This document shows positions 1 through 11,062 of a DNA stretch of 64,000 nt, piece by piece. Numbering within the stretch: position 1 is the first letter of the stretch; each line of letters opens with the position of its first letter. The stretch lies in assembly GCF_026967575.1 (NCBI RefSeq), contig NZ_CP114054.1, forward strand, positions 806,001 through 870,000, in the 5' to 3' direction. The DNA is from Aurantiacibacter sp. MUD11. Its GTDB lineage: Bacteria; Pseudomonadota; Alphaproteobacteria; Sphingomonadales; Sphingomonadaceae. Under the pieces are notes generated by a model, which worked only from the letters and a program-made list of their open reading frames with translations, had not been told where the DNA came from and did no database searches. The position numbers and the translations under genes are program-made.

Positions 1-862
1 CGATGCAGCTCTGGCCGGACTGGTAAAAGGCTCCGAAGATGATCCGCGCCAGCGCGTGATCGAGGTCGGCATCCTTGTCGACGATCACCGCCGCATTGCC
101 GCCCAGTTCCAGAATCACCGGCTTCTTGCCCGCCTTGGCCTTCAGATCCCAGCCCACGCCGGGGGAACCGGTGAAGCTGAGCAGCTTGAGCCGTTCATCC
201 ACCGTGAACAGGTCGGCCCCGTCGCGGCTGGCGGGCAGGATTGAGAAGGCACCTTCCGGCAGGTCCGTCTCCGCCAGCACTTCCCCCATGATCAATGCGC
301 CGAGCGGTGTCTTGGACGCGGGCTTCATCACGAACGGACAGCCCACGGCAATGGCCGGTGCGATCTTGTGCGCGGCCAGGTTCAGCGGGAAGTTGAACGG
401 CGAGATGAAGCTGCACGGGCCGATCGGCACGCGCTTCCACATTCCCATGTAGCCCTTGGCGCGCGCGGAAATGTCCAGCGGCTGGACCTCTCCGTAATTG
501 CGCGTCGATTCCTCGGCGGCAATCTTGAAGGTGTCGATCAGCCGGTCGACCTCGCCCTCGGCATCCTTGATCGGCTTGCCCGCCTCCACGCACAACGAAT
601 AGGCCAGCTCGTCATAGCGTTCGCGGAACCGCTTCACGCAGTGTTCGAGCACGGCCTGAAGTTCGAAGCTGTGCCATCTGGGCCATCGGCTCCGCCGCGC
701 GCACGGCACCCGGCAATGCTGTCCTCGGATCACGTTTCCGGGGTGCCAGCGCGGTGCGGAAGGCGACTTCGCGGTGTACTTGTCCGTCACCTCCAGGTCG
801 GTGTTGGGCTGCCACTGCCTTGTTGTTGAGGTAGAGCGGGTAAACGTCTTTCAGTTGGGCAT
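1..862 (-). pseudogene. Aldehyde dehydrogenase family protein, N-terminal part, frameshifted
   Basis: This is an NAD(P)-dependent aldehyde dehydrogenase that runs off the left edge. The reading frame up to about 640 encodes typical family sequence, including a VILELGGN motif and, at the window edge, QSGQSCI with the presumed catalytic Cys. The start is taken as the ATG at 862 because a perfect AGGAGG (868-873) lies 5 bases upstream and the first residues resemble MPNLKDVYPLYLNN. The frame breaks at the third codon and several more times between 640 and 860, while the residues between breaks stay recognisable. It follows an acetolactate-synthase-like gene with about 20 bases between them, so the two look like an operon. 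The breaks more likely reflect sequence errors than ancient decay. The substrate is unknown. Confidence 0.7.
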
Positions 863-883
863 CGGGTCCTCCTGAGGGCCGAC

Positions 884-2551
884 TCAGAGCCTTCTTGCTC
901 CGTTCCTTGATGTCGATGTTCAGGGTTCTGGTCGTTCTCGGTGTAATCGGACCGGACACTCGATAGGTGCACGCCCGGGTCTCACGGCAGTGAGCGAGCA
1001 CTTCGCGCTGGGCTCACTGGCTTTCGACGCGGTGGCCGATGGCGCCATAGCTGTTGGCCTTAGTCGACGAATCCGGGTTGCCGTAGGTCAGGCCCCCAGT
1101 CTTGAAAAGCCCATGTGGCCTGCTTCCAGCGGAATCATGCCGTAGGCATCGTGCGCCGGATCAGCACGGTCGATGAGGCCGAGGACGGACCCCCCCCGGG
1201 GGCGGTTTCATTTCCTGGCTGTTATATGAAGCCGCCGTACCGCAGATCGCCATCACCTGCGTTTCCGGATAGAAGCATGGCGCTCATCATCGCCGAGGGC
1301 AGGCCCGCACATGGTCGCCAGGCATTGTCCAGCAGCACGGTGTTGGGCAGGTACGCGGGTGTAACGCGCGCGAACCAGATCTTGTAGACGCGGTGTCGAG
1401 GCAGCTGATGCCGTCTTCGGGCATGCAATCGCGGGGCACTTGCTGCCACCAGGTGCGGCGGGAAGATCGGGAAGCGATCGTCGGCGGGCCAGTTCCTGCG
1501 TGTGCGCGACATCGGCCTTTGCGATCCTGGGTGAGCGCCTCAGCATCACTGCCCTGCGGGGGACGATGTCTTCCTTGATCTGCCAGATGGCGTTGGCGAT
1601 GTCGCGATTACTTCGATCTGCGGGGAAATTCGACCGGGTCCACCTCCGCCGTCTTGGTGGAAAACGTGGATCAGCGGGTCCGCCGGCTTCCATGAAAAAG
1701 GGGCGGCTTTTCATCACGTCGTGGGCCGAATGTTCACGATACAGTCCGAAATCTTCGATCGCGCGGTGGACGAAGTCGCCCGCAGACAGCGCCGCGCAGC
1801 CGAGGAACAACGGGTGCCGTTCGTCGATCACGCCCTTGCCCATCTGCGTGGTGACGAAGGGGATGCCGGTCTTCTCGATGAACTGGCGCAGCATGCGACC
1901 GGTCATCTTGCGGTTGGCGCCGGCGCCGATCACCAGCACCGGACGCTCGGCCGCCTCAAGCGCCTCGACCGCCTGCCGCACGGCCTTGCCTTCCGCCGAG
2001 GGGCGACGAGCGATGGAGGCCGGGATCGGGCGCGAGTGGCACTGTTCCTCGGCAATGTCCTCCGGGAATTCGAGGTGCACCGCGCCGGGTTTCTCCTCTT
2101 CCGCCAGGCGGAAGGCCTCGCGGATGCGACTGGGGATGTTCTCGCCCGCCGCCAGCTGGTGCGCATACTTGGTGATCGGCTTCATCATCTCGACCACGTC
2201 GAGGATCTGGAAGCGGCCCTGCTTGGACTTCTTGATCGGCTTCTGCCCGGTGATCATCATCATCGGCATGCCGCCCAGCTGGGCATAGGCGCCCGCCGTC
2301 ACGAAGTTGGTCGCGCCCGGGCCAAGCGTGGCGACGCAGACCCCGGTCTTGCCGGTATGGCGCCCGTAGGTGGCCGCCATGAAGCCCGCTCCCTGTTCAT
2401 GCCGGGTCAGGATCAGCTTGATCTGCTTGGAGTCCGACAGGCTCTCGAGGAAGTCGAGATTTTCCTCTCCGGGCACGCCGAAGATGTACTCGACGCCCTC
2501 GGCTTCAAGGCATTCGATGAAAAGGTCAGACGCTTTCTTGGTGTCGGCCAC
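884..2551 (-). pseudogene. Acetolactate-synthase-like ThDP-dependent enzyme, frameshifted in its C-terminal half
   Basis: A large-subunit-type thiamine-diphosphate enzyme (acetolactate synthase / acetolactate-synthase-like family). The first ~290 residues are intact and show the ThDP-binding N-terminal domain (ASDLFIECLEAEGVEYIFGVPG, RHEQGAGFMA, TLGPGATNF) and a central domain. From about 1745 leftward the frame is broken repeatedly, yet fragments such as DIANAIWQIKEDIV, DAYGMI, LTYGNPD, GAIGHRVES, DYTEND and LNIDIKERSKK persist in different frames. The end is set at the TGA at 884-886, judged from that conserved tail. The start is the GTG at 2551, preceded by a G-rich Shine-Dalgarno; an in-frame ATG at 2602 adds a low-complexity extension. 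No regulatory subunit gene is adjacent, so a catabolic or stand-alone role is as likely as branched-chain amino acid synthesis. Confidence 0.7.
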
Positions 2552-2690
2552 GGTCGCAATTCCCCCCTGTTGCGGCGCGCGCCCCCTGCGCTCGCCCCCC
2601 ATCAGATTGCGACCCCATCCGTCCGATTACCGGCTCGGCGTGGCAGTGGCGTATCAGAATGGGCTTACGCTGTCAGGAAATAATCTGACT

Positions 2691-3638
2691 CTAGTAGCCG
2701 CGCACCAGGTCGACTTCCGCCTCCAGCGGCTGGCCTGTGCGAAACCGTTCGCAATTGTCGAGGAAACGCTGCGCTGCGCGCTGGCGGCTCGCCTCGTTGG
2801 GAATACCGGAGAGGTGCATGGTGACATGCGCGTTCTCCAGCGACCAGAGCCCGTGTTCGGGCGGCAGCGGCTCGGGCAGCGTCAGGTCGAGGATCGCCCC
2901 GCCGATGATCTCGCCCTCCAGCGCCGCAACCAGCGCCTCCTGGTCGACAACTTCGGCGCGTCCGTAGTTCACCAGCACCGCGTCGTCCTTCATCGCCGCC
3001 AGTTCCGTCGCGCCGAACATGCCGTTCGTCTCCGGCGTATTGGGCAGCGACATCACGACCCAGTCGAATTCGCCCAGCTGTGCCTGCCATTCGTCGGGGC
3101 CGAGCACACCCTCGCCCGGCTTGCTGCGCACGGGAACGCAGTCGACTTCGAAACCTGCCAGCATCCGCCCGATGGCCTGTCCGATTGAGCCATAGCCGAG
3201 GATCAGCGCGCGGCTGCCCGCCATTTCGCGCATCGAGGGCGGCCAGCCGAGCCATTCGTGCTTGTCCTGCGCGCGCACGATCTGACGATAGCCCCGGGCG
3301 TAGGCGAGCATCGACATGACCGCGAATTCAGCCACCTGGTTCGCCGCCAGCCCCGCGCCGCAGGTCAGCGTCACCCCGCGTTCCTTAAGGTCCGCGAGCG
3401 GCATCCAGTCGACCCCGGCATAGGCACTGAAAAGCCATTCGAGGCGGCGCGCCTTGGCAATGGCGGCCAGCGCGGGCGGCTTCACGTGCATGTCGAACCA
3501 GCCGATCTGCGCCGAGGGCGCGAGGTCGAGCAACTGCTGCTCGTCCTCCCACCAGGCAACGTCCAGCCAGTCGGGAAGATTCCCTTCCAGTCCGGGGCGA
3601 GCCCATGCGGGGAGGACCGCGCGGACTATAGCTTCCAC
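2691..3638 (-). CDS. D-isomer-specific 2-hydroxyacid dehydrogenase family protein
   Basis: A 315-residue NAD(P)-dependent 2-hydroxyacid dehydrogenase. The Rossmann motif GYGSIG is near residue 150. The three family catalytic residues are recognisable: Arg in NYGRAEVVD, Glu in the LPEPLPPEHGLW stretch, and His in TMHLSG. The GTG start overlaps the last 13 bases of cysS, which favours translational coupling. The sequence resembles the glyoxylate/hydroxypyruvate reductase or phosphoglycerate dehydrogenase-like branch, but the substrate cannot be read from sequence. Pairing with cysS does not define its pathway. Confidence 0.85.
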   Translation of the reverse strand: MEAIVRAVLPAWARPGLEGNLPDWLDVAWWEDEQQLLDLAPSAQIGWFDMHVKPPALAAIAKARRLEWLFSAYAGVDWMPLADLKERGVTLTCGAGLAANQVAEFAVMSMLAYARGYRQIVRAQDKHEWLGWPPSMREMAGSRALILGYGSIGQAIGRMLAGFEVDCVPVRSKPGEGVLGPDEWQAQLGEFDWVVMSLPNTPETNGMFGATELAAMKDDAVLVNYGRAEVVDQEALVAALEGEIIGGAILDLTLPEPLPPEHGLWSLENAHVTMHLSGIPNEASRQRAAQRFLDNCERFRTGQPLEAEVDLVRGY

Positions 3639-5095
3639 TCCCAGCCGAGCGGGTCGCCGTCCATCACCTCGACGCCCTTGGCAGTTAGCTCGTCACGCAA
3701 GGCATCGCTGGTGGCAAAGTCCTTCTCTGCGCGAGCGACCTTGCGGCGTTCCAGCGCATCCTCGATCTCCGCCTCGGTAATCTCGGCGTTTTTCGGGCGG
3801 ATGCGCAGGTCGGTGCGCGAGAGGTCGAGCAGGCCGAGGCCCAGCACCGCGTCCATTCGCGCCACGGCGGAAAGCACAATCGCGGGATCGATCTTCTTCA
3901 GCGACAGCACGTCGTCCAGCATCACCAGTGCATCGGCGGTGTTGAGATCGCTGGAAATGGCGGCATCGAACCTGTCCAGCGGCTCGCGCGTCTTGGGATG
4001 ACCCTTCCAGGCATCGGCCTCAATGGCCTCGCCGCCGCGCTCGGCATGGCGGTCCTTCCAGCGTTCGACCTGCATCACCATGCGCTTGAGGCGGGTGAGT
4101 GCCGCGCCCAGCCCTTCCCAGCTGAACTCCAGTTCGCTGCGGTAATGCGCCTGCAGGCACATCATGCGGTAGGCGAGCGGGTGGTAGCCCTTGTCGATCA
4201 GCAGTTGCAGCCGCAGGAACTCGCCTGCGCTCTTGCTCATCTTGCCGCTGCGCTCGACCAGGAAGTTGTTGTGCATCCAGAAGCGCGCCCCGCTGTTGGT
4301 GGCTTCGGACAGGCCGCCGCAACCGCAGAAGGCCTGGTTCTGGGCGATCTCGTTGGGGTGGTGGATTTCGCGGTGGTCGATGCCGCCGGTATGAATGTCG
4401 AACGGGAAGCCGAGCAGCTTCTCGCCCATCACTGAACATTCGAGGTGCCAGCCCGGCGCGCCCTTGCCCCACGGGCTGTCCCATTCCATCTGCCGCTTCT
4501 CACCCGGCGGGGTCTTGCGCCAGATGGCGAAATCGGCAGCGTTGCGCTTGCCTTCCACCGTATCGATCCGGCCTTCGCCTTCTTCGGTGACCGCACGCGC
4601 CAGCCGCCCGTAGTCCTCCACGGTGGAAACATCGAAGTAGAGGCCGCTGTCGAGCTCGTAGCAATGCTTGTCGGCAATGCTCTTGGCGAACTCCAGCATC
4701 TCGTCGATGTAGTCGGTGGCGACGGACCAGTGTGCCGGCTGGCGGATGTTGAGCGCCTTCACGTCGGCCCAGTAGGCCTCGGTATAGTGCTTGGCGATGT
4801 CCCAGATCGACTGCGCGCGTTCGGCAGCCATTTTCTCCATCTTGTCCTCGCCGGCATCGGCATCGTCGGTCAGGTGGCCGACGTCGGTGATGTTGATCAC
4901 GTGGGTGAGCTTGTAGCCCTTCCAGCTCAGCGTGCGGCCCAGCACGTCGGCGAAGACATAGGCGCGCATGTTGCCGATATGCGGGTAATTGTAGACCGTC
5001 GGCCCGCAGGTATAGACCCGAGCCTCGCCTTCATGGACGGGGTGGAACGGCTCGACCGTGCGGGTGAGGGAATTGAAGAGCTTCAGTTCAGACAT
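3626..5095 (-). CDS. cysS: Cysteine--tRNA ligase
   Basis: Class I cysteinyl-tRNA synthetase, 489 residues, which charges tRNA-Cys in the cytoplasm. Visible signatures are the zinc Cys in YTCGPTVYNYPHIGN with its HIGN (HIGH-like) motif, GWHLECSVM for zinc binding, HTGGIDHREIHHPNE, and KMSKS as the second ATP signature. The chosen ATG gives MSELKLFNSLTR, the usual N-terminus. The frame stays open upstream, but a longer start would add a low-complexity Pro/Ala segment. It is transcribed away from the divergent esterase cassette and overlaps the downstream dehydrogenase start. Confidence 0.96.
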   Translation of the reverse strand: MSELKLFNSLTRTVEPFHPVHEGEARVYTCGPTVYNYPHIGNMRAYVFADVLGRTLSWKGYKLTHVINITDVGHLTDDADAGEDKMEKMAAERAQSIWDIAKHYTEAYWADVKALNIRQPAHWSVATDYIDEMLEFAKSIADKHCYELDSGLYFDVSTVEDYGRLARAVTEEGEGRIDTVEGKRNAADFAIWRKTPPGEKRQMEWDSPWGKGAPGWHLECSVMGEKLLGFPFDIHTGGIDHREIHHPNEIAQNQAFCGCGGLSEATNSGARFWMHNNFLVERSGKMSKSAGEFLRLQLLIDKGYHPLAYRMMCLQAHYRSELEFSWEGLGAALTRLKRMVMQVERWKDRHAERGGEAIEADAWKGHPKTREPLDRFDAAISSDLNTADALVMLDDVLSLKKIDPAIVLSAVARMDAVLGLGLLDLSRTDLRIRPKNAEITEAEIEDALERRKVARAEKDFATSDALRDELTAKGVEVMDGDPLGWEWKL

Positions 5096-5174
5096 TGCGC
5101 GTTCGCTTAGAGCGGGCGGCGGCGGGGGACAAGCCGCGCTTGCGGCAATCTCGCCGACACGGCCATCTCGGCAC

Positions 5175-5188
5175 TTGACGTACATCAA
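5175..5188. promoter_or_regulatory. FNR/Anr/FixK-type binding site
   Basis: TTGACGTACATCAA matches the FNR/CRP-family consensus TTGAT-N4-ATCAA at 9 of 10 specified bases and keeps the TTGA-N6-TCAA dyad. A possible -10 element, TGATAT at 5211-5216, would put the transcription start near 5223 and the site centre at about -41.5, the classic position for activation. It lies 60 bases before the GTG start at 5248 of the esterase/hydrolase/phosphoribosyltransferase cassette, and also in the upstream region of cysS. Confidence 0.6.
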
Positions 5189-5247
5189 TGCAAGGCGTGC
5201 GCGCTTGCCCTGATATGGCGTGATAGTTCCGGCAGTGGAGGCGCACA

Positions 5248-6585
5248 GTGACCATCCATAGTCCAATCACCCAGGTTCCCGCTGACCTGCCCGTGACCCT
5301 GCGCGAACATGCCGAACTGCTGCCCTCACCCGATACGCCCGATTTCGCCGACAAGTTCGAGCGATTTGCCGACGCCCGGATCGTCCTGCTGGGCGAAGCG
5401 ACCCATGGGACGCACGAATTCTATGCCGCGCGGGCGCAGATCACCCGGCGCCTGATCGAGCGGCACGGCTTCAATATCGTGGCGATCGAAGGCGACTGGC
5501 CGGACGTCGCCCGGATCGACGACTATGTCCGCCATGGTGCCGCGCGCCCACGCGGCGGCGAGCCCTTCGCCCGCTTCCCCACGTGGATGTGGCGCAACGA
5601 GGAAGTGCTCGCCTTTGCCGACTGGCTGCGTCACCACAATGCCGACCTGCCCCAGGAAAGCCGCGCCAGCATGCGCGGTCTCGACGTCTACAGCCTGCGT
5701 GAATCGATCCACGCGGTCATCGCCTATCTCGAAAACCACTGCCCTGACGAAGTGGACCAGGCACGGCAGCGGTACGGCTGCCTGACCCCGTGGCAGGACG
5801 AACCGCAGGAATACGCCCGTGCCGTTGCCTACGGCGGCCTTGCCAAGTGCGAGGAAACCATGGTCGCCCAGCTCGGCGATCTCCTGAAGCGGCGGATGGA
5901 GCTGATCGCACGGCAGGGAGTCGAGGACGGCGAAGCCTATTTCGATGCCGAACAGAACGCCCGCATCGTGCGCGCAGCCGAGAGGTATTACCGCTCGCTC
6001 TATCGCGGCGCGGCCGAAAGCTGGAACCTGCGCGACCGGCACATGTTCGACACGCTCCAGCGGCTGATGGCCCACACCAAGGAGGCCCGCGCGGTAGTCT
6101 GGGCGCACAATTCGCACGTCGGCAATGCCTCGGCCACGGCGATGGGCTGGCAAGGCGAATTCAACATCGGCGAACTGGTGCGCAATGCCTATGGCGACGA
6201 TGCGGTGCTGATCGGCTTCGGAACCGACCGCGGCACCGTGGCCGCCGCTTCCGACTGGGGCGGCGCCATGGAGGTGAAGCGCGTGCGCACCGCCCGCGAC
6301 GACAGCTGGGAAGGCATGTTCCGCAAGACCGGAATCGCCCGCTCGCTGACCGACTGGCGCGGCCGCACGCGGCGCGAGCTGGTCGATGCACTATCGAACA
6401 ACCTGCTCGAACGGGCGATCGGCGTCGTCTACCGCCCGCAAAGCGAGCTTTCGAGCCACTACTTCGAATCGATCATGGCCGACCAGTTCGACGCCTGGGT
6501 CTGGTTCGACGAAAGTCGCGCGGTCACACCGTTGGGGGCCGAACGCCCGCACGGGGCGCCCGACACATGGCCGTTCGGACTATGA
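5248..6585 (+). CDS. Erythromycin esterase family protein
   Basis: A 445-residue cytoplasmic protein of the erythromycin esterase (EreA/EreB-like) superfamily. The family hallmark GEATHGTHEFY lies near residue 50, followed by VAIEGDWPD near 75 and a conserved AHNSHVGN segment near 290; these carry the Glu and His residues used by characterised members. Chromosomal homologues are generally not antibiotic-resistance genes. The GTG start has GGAGG at 5237-5241. It is the first gene of a tight three-gene cassette: its TGA overlaps the ATG of the next gene. The upstream FNR-like site suggests oxygen- or redox-dependent expression. The substrate is unknown. Confidence 0.88.
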   Translation: MTIHSPITQVPADLPVTLREHAELLPSPDTPDFADKFERFADARIVLLGEATHGTHEFYAARAQITRRLIERHGFNIVAIEGDWPDVARIDDYVRHGAARPRGGEPFARFPTWMWRNEEVLAFADWLRHHNADLPQESRASMRGLDVYSLRESIHAVIAYLENHCPDEVDQARQRYGCLTPWQDEPQEYARAVAYGGLAKCEETMVAQLGDLLKRRMELIARQGVEDGEAYFDAEQNARIVRAAERYYRSLYRGAAESWNLRDRHMFDTLQRLMAHTKEARAVVWAHNSHVGNASATAMGWQGEFNIGELVRNAYGDDAVLIGFGTDRGTVAAASDWGGAMEVKRVRTARDDSWEGMFRKTGIARSLTDWRGRTRRELVDALSNNLLERAIGVVYRPQSELSSHYFESIMADQFDAWVWFDESRAVTPLGAERPHGAPDTWPFGL

Positions 6586-7240
6586 GCATGGCCCTGCCTC
6601 CACCCGACTGCCGCGAGGTCACCCTCGGCGGGGAACTGGCGCTGCAAGCCTTTCTCGGCGTGCCGGACAAGGCGGCGGGGATCGTCATCTTCGCTCATGG
6701 CAGCGGCTCCGGCCGGATGAGTCCGCGCAACAACTACGTCGCCGCGCGGCTGCGCCAGGCCGGGCTCGCCACCCTGCTGCTGGACCTGCTTTCGCCGGCC
6801 GAGGAACAGGACCGGCGCAACGTGTTCGATATCGGCCTGCTCGCCTCCCGCCTGCGGCTGGCGGTCGACTGGGTGGCAGACAATGCCGACACGGCCCGCC
6901 TCCGGCCCGCATATTTCGGCGCCAGCACCGGCGGCGGGGCAGCGATCCGCGCGGCGGCCGGGGACAGGCGGATCGCCGCCGTGGTTTCGCGCGGGGGCAG
7001 GCCCGACCTCGCGGGCGTGGCAGCGCTGGTGGAACTGAAGGCGCCCACGCTGCTGATCGTCGGCAGCCTGGATGGCATGGTGATCGACCTCAACCGTGCC
7101 GCCGCCGAGCCGATGACATGCAAGCATGAGTTGGCAATCGTACCCGGTGCCGGCCACCTGTTCGAAGAGCCGGGAACGCTGGACCAGGTCGTCGACCTCG
7201 CCACCGGCTGGTTCCTTAACCACCTGCCGGAGAGACAGGA

Positions 7241-7244
<4 letters not shown>
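6582..7244 (+). CDS. Alpha/beta hydrolase, dienelactone-hydrolase-like
   Basis: A 220-residue alpha/beta hydrolase resembling the dienelactone hydrolase group. An HGSGSGR segment near residue 45 fits the oxyanion region. The usual GxSxGG nucleophile elbow appears as FGASTGGGA near 120, and an acid in GSLDG and a His in GAGH complete a plausible triad. There is no signal peptide. It overlaps the preceding gene by ATGA and the following phosphoribosyltransferase by ATGA, so the three products are probably made together. A second in-frame ATG lies two codons in. The substrate is unknown. Confidence 0.82.
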
Positions 7245-7903
<659 letters not shown>

Positions 7904-7908
7904 CAGGT

Positions 7909-8406
7909 TCAGGGCAGTTCGAAGCCCACCAGGTCCCAGCCCAGCCCGTCGCGCTCGAAAATCAGGTCCGGACCGCGTGTGCCGTCATCGTGGATGCCCA
8001 GCGCGACAAAGCGGTCGAAGCCCTGGCGCTCGATATCGAAGCCCAGCGGCGGGCCCTGGATGTCCGGCGGCACCAGGTTGCGGGCAAGATCGTCGGTCAG
8101 CAGCGTATCGACCATGACTTCCGGCGAAAGGGTGAAATCGTCGCCATTCCGGTCAAGCGCAGATGCTGCTGCCCGGCCAAGTTGCTCCAGCAGGTTGCCC
8201 TCTTCGATGCGCTCCCGGGCAATGCGCCCGAACTGCTCGGCGGCCGAGGCGCGCAGCGCGGGATAGTCGACGCGTTCCTGCAGTTCCGCCACGTTCCGAT
8301 CGCGCACCGCCTCGCCCAGCTTCATCAGCGACCAGTACGGCGATGCGAGATACCAACCGCCGATGACGAGAGCTGTAAGCGAGAAGACGGCGAGGTATTT
8401 CTTCAT
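7909..8406 (-). CDS. DUF2939 domain-containing protein
   Basis: A 165-residue protein with one N-terminal hydrophobic segment (about residues 5-22) that serves as a signal anchor, followed by a soluble domain resembling DUF2939. The start ATG overlaps the TGA of cobT (TGATG), so it is probably translationally coupled to cobT. A GTG one codon upstream is an alternative. Function is unknown. The neighbour suggests no cobalamin role by itself. Confidence 0.75.
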   Translation of the reverse strand: MKKYLAVFSLTALVIGGWYLASPYWSLMKLGEAVRDRNVAELQERVDYPALRASAAEQFGRIARERIEEGNLLEQLGRAAASALDRNGDDFTLSPEVMVDTLLTDDLARNLVPPDIQGPPLGFDIERQGFDRFVALGIHDDGTRGPDLIFERDGLGWDLVGFELP

Positions 8407-10226
8407 CACTCGATCTCGAACAGGTCCGCCAGCTGCTCGATGATCGTGCCGCCGAGTTGCTCGACGTCCATGATCGTCACCGCCTTCTTGTAATAACGGG
8501 TCACGTCATGGCCGATGCCGATGGCGACGAGTTGGACCGGGCTGACCTTCTCGATCCACTCGATCACCTTGCGCAGGTGCGCCTCCAGGTAACCTGCGGA
8601 GTTCACCGACAGGGTGGAGTCGTCCACCGGCGCGCCGTCTGAAATCACCATCAGGATGCGGCGGTCTTCAGGGCGGGCGAGCAGGCGTTCGTGCGCCCAG
8701 AGCAACGCCTCCCCGTCGATGTTTTCCTTCAGCAGCCCTTCGCGCATCATCAGGCCGAGACTGCGGCGCGCGCGGCGCATCGGCTCGTCGGCCTTCTTGT
8801 AGATGATGTGGCGCAGGTCGTTCAGGCGACCGGGATTCTCCGGGCGGCCATCGGCCAGCCACTTCTCGCGGCTCTGCCCGCCCTTCCAGGCCCGGGTGGT
8901 GAAGCCGAGGATTTCCACCTTCACCCCGCAGCGTTCCAGCGTGCGGGCAAGGATGTCCGCGCTGATCGCGGCGATGGAGATCGGACGACCGCGCATGGAG
9001 CCGGAATTGTCGATCAGCAGGGTGACGACGGTGTCCTTGAACTCCTGCTCGTGCTCGACCTTGTAGCTGAGCGAGTGACCGGGGCTGACCACGACACGCG
9101 CCAGACGGGCGGCGTCCAGCAGGCCCTCTTCCTGGTCGAAATCCCAGCTGCGGCTCTGCTGTGCCATCAGGCGGCGCTGCAGGCGATTGGCAAGGCGCGT
9201 CACCACACCTGCCAACCCGGCAAGCTGGCTGTCGAGGTAGGCGCGCAGGCGATCGAGTTCCTCGTAATCGCATAGGTCCGTCGCCTCGACCACTTCGTCG
9301 AAGCTCTCGGTGAAGGCCTTGTATTCGAAGGTGCTGGGAATATCCTGCCACGGCGCGTTCTTGCGCTGGGGCAGCATCATTTCCTCGCCGTCTTCGCCGG
9401 GATCGCCTTCGACCAGTTCGTCCTCGCCAGGCACCTGCTCTGACTCGTCGCCCTCGCCCTCCTCGCCCTCGGCACCTTCGGCGCGCATTTCCGGCTGGTC
9501 GGACTGTTCGCTGCCGTCCTCGTCCTGATCTTCGGGGCTTTCGTCCTCGCCCTTGTCCTCGCCCTCGTCCTCGTCGAAGCCGTCGGCCTCCTCCGGCTGG
9601 GCAGGCACCATGTCGAGGTGGCGCAGCATGTCGAGGCCAAGCTGCTGGAAGGCCGACTGGTCGTGCAGCAGCTCGCCCAGCTGCTCGAAATCGTCGCCAG
9701 TGCGGCTTTCGATGAATTCACGCACCAGTTCCACACCCTCGCGCGCGGCGAGCGGGACCTTCTGCCCGGTCAGCTGCTCGCGCAGCAGCAAGCCCAGCGC
9801 GGTGTGCAGCGGCACCTCCTCGGCGGTTTCGGCGCGAGTGATGGGGTCGCCTGCCAAGCGGCGGTCCTGCATCGCCTCCAGATTGCCGCGCATGCCGGCA
9901 TATTCGGTCTCGCCGATGGCCTCGTAACGCACGCGCTCGATGGTGTCGTAGCAGGCGCGCGCATCGGCATCCTCGGGCCGCAGCTTGTTGTGCAGCGCCC
10001 CGTCATGATGGCGCAGGCGCAGGGCAAAGCTGTCGGCAAAGCCGCGTGCTTCCCGCGCCGCTTCGGGCGGCACATCGCGCGGGGGCATGGGCACGCGGGC
10101 GGACTTGCCCTGCTGCGAAGGCTGGTCCGCCGTCCAGGCGATCTCCGCTTCCGGATTGCGCGCAATCGCGCGCGTCGCGCCGGTCAGCGCGGTCTTGAAG
10201 CGATCGAGAGGGGATTCGTCGGACAT
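8406..10226 (-). CDS. cobT: Cobaltochelatase CobT-type subunit
   Basis: A 606-residue homologue of CobT, the AAA-partner subunit of the ATP-dependent cobaltochelatase that inserts cobalt into hydrogenobyrinate diamide in aerobic cobalamin synthesis. It shows an N-terminal domain, a very acidic Asp/Glu-rich linker (about residues 215-290) and a C-terminal VWA domain with the MIDAS motif DNSGSMRG near 408 and SDGAPVDD near 540. No cobS, cobN or other cobalamin gene lies beside it here, and no cobalamin riboswitch is visible in the short upstream gap. CobT-like proteins are also found in organisms without the full pathway. Confidence 0.93.
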   Translation of the reverse strand: MSDESPLDRFKTALTGATRAIARNPEAEIAWTADQPSQQGKSARVPMPPRDVPPEAAREARGFADSFALRLRHHDGALHNKLRPEDADARACYDTIERVRYEAIGETEYAGMRGNLEAMQDRRLAGDPITRAETAEEVPLHTALGLLLREQLTGQKVPLAAREGVELVREFIESRTGDDFEQLGELLHDQSAFQQLGLDMLRHLDMVPAQPEEADGFDEDEGEDKGEDESPEDQDEDGSEQSDQPEMRAEGAEGEEGEGDESEQVPGEDELVEGDPGEDGEEMMLPQRKNAPWQDIPSTFEYKAFTESFDEVVEATDLCDYEELDRLRAYLDSQLAGLAGVVTRLANRLQRRLMAQQSRSWDFDQEEGLLDAARLARVVVSPGHSLSYKVEHEQEFKDTVVTLLIDNSGSMRGRPISIAAISADILARTLERCGVKVEILGFTTRAWKGGQSREKWLADGRPENPGRLNDLRHIIYKKADEPMRRARRSLGLMMREGLLKENIDGEALLWAHERLLARPEDRRILMVISDGAPVDDSTLSVNSAGYLEAHLRKVIEWIEKVSPVQLVAIGIGHDVTRYYKKAVTIMDVEQLGGTIIEQLADLFEIE

Positions 10227-10313
10227 GCGGCTACTTTCTCGTGCCGCTGCCTAGAGCCTGTGCGGCTAGGCGCAAGGGGCTCTTTTGTGCACCACCTTGC
10301 AAACATGCAGGGG

Positions 10314-11009
10314 TTAAAGGACTGCACCCGCGCCGAATACGCCGATCAGCAGCGGATCGTTGGTGGAGCCAGGGTCGCGCCGGATGGCGGCTTCCTCCAC
10401 GCCCATCTCGCGCCAGATGGCGTTGTCGACGCTGGTCGAAACGTTGCGCGCCACGCCCGCCACGTCGATGCCGGTAAGGCCCGCCAGCAGCTGTGCCACC
10501 AGCGGTTCGCTGGCGATGGTCATCGCCTCGCCCACCTCGGGCACCATGGCTTCGACCAGCGTCGTGCCCATGCTCTGGCGCAAGAAAGCGGTGGCCGAGG
10601 TCGGCCCGCCATTGACCAGCGCGATGGCGTTGTCGATACCGATCACCCGTACCGCATCTGCCACCAGCGGGGCAGCGCGTTCCGCCCCCTCGATGGCAAT
10701 ATCGGCAAAAGCGCCTTCCAGCCGGTCCTTGAACAGCGAAGAGGTGAGAATGCTCGCCAGCACCCCGCCGCGCGTGCCCAGCAGGTTGGGCAGCCCCAGC
10801 GCCGCCACCTGTTCGTCCCAGAAACCGCCGGGCGCGGTCAGCCGCAGGAATGCACGTTCGCTGGAAAGGTAAAGCAGGCGGCGGATCGCATCGGTCAGGC
10901 TGAACCCGCCGAAACTGGCGCATGACGGCAGCGTCAGGAGCGTCGCGCCCGCCCCTGCTCCGACAAGGAACCGGCGGCGGCTGGTGGGCTGGCTGGCGAA
11001 TTCGGTCAT
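10314..11009 (-). CDS. DUF4197 domain-containing Tat-type lipoprotein
   Basis: A 231-residue exported protein of the DUF4197 family. The N-terminus carries a twin-arginine-like signal (TSRRRFLVG, residues 9-17) and a lipobox-like LPSC near residue 28, which suggests a Tat-exported lipoprotein. The rest is helical with repeated Ala-rich segments and the conserved family stretch DAIRRLLYLSSERAF. The ATG at 11009 follows an AAGGAG Shine-Dalgarno. Upstream in-frame starts would lie inside priA. Function is unknown. It is divergent from priA with about 50 bases between them. Confidence 0.82.
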   Translation of the reverse strand: MTEFASQPTSRRRFLVGAGAGATLLTLPSCASFGGFSLTDAIRRLLYLSSERAFLRLTAPGGFWDEQVAALGLPNLLGTRGGVLASILTSSLFKDRLEGAFADIAIEGAERAAPLVADAVRVIGIDNAIALVNGGPTSATAFLRQSMGTTLVEAMVPEVGEAMTIASEPLVAQLLAGLTGIDVAGVARNVSTSVDNAIWREMGVEEAAIRRDPGSTNDPLLIGVFGAGAVL

Positions 11010-11062
11010 AAGATTGTCCCTCTCCTTGCCGGGTGGATAGGCTGGTGCCCATATAACGCGCA

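Noticed and set aside
5248..6585. Reading the erythromycin esterase homologue as a macrolide-resistance gene
   Set aside because: Chromosomal members in coupled housekeeping-like cassettes are generally not resistance determinants, and no mobile element is nearby.
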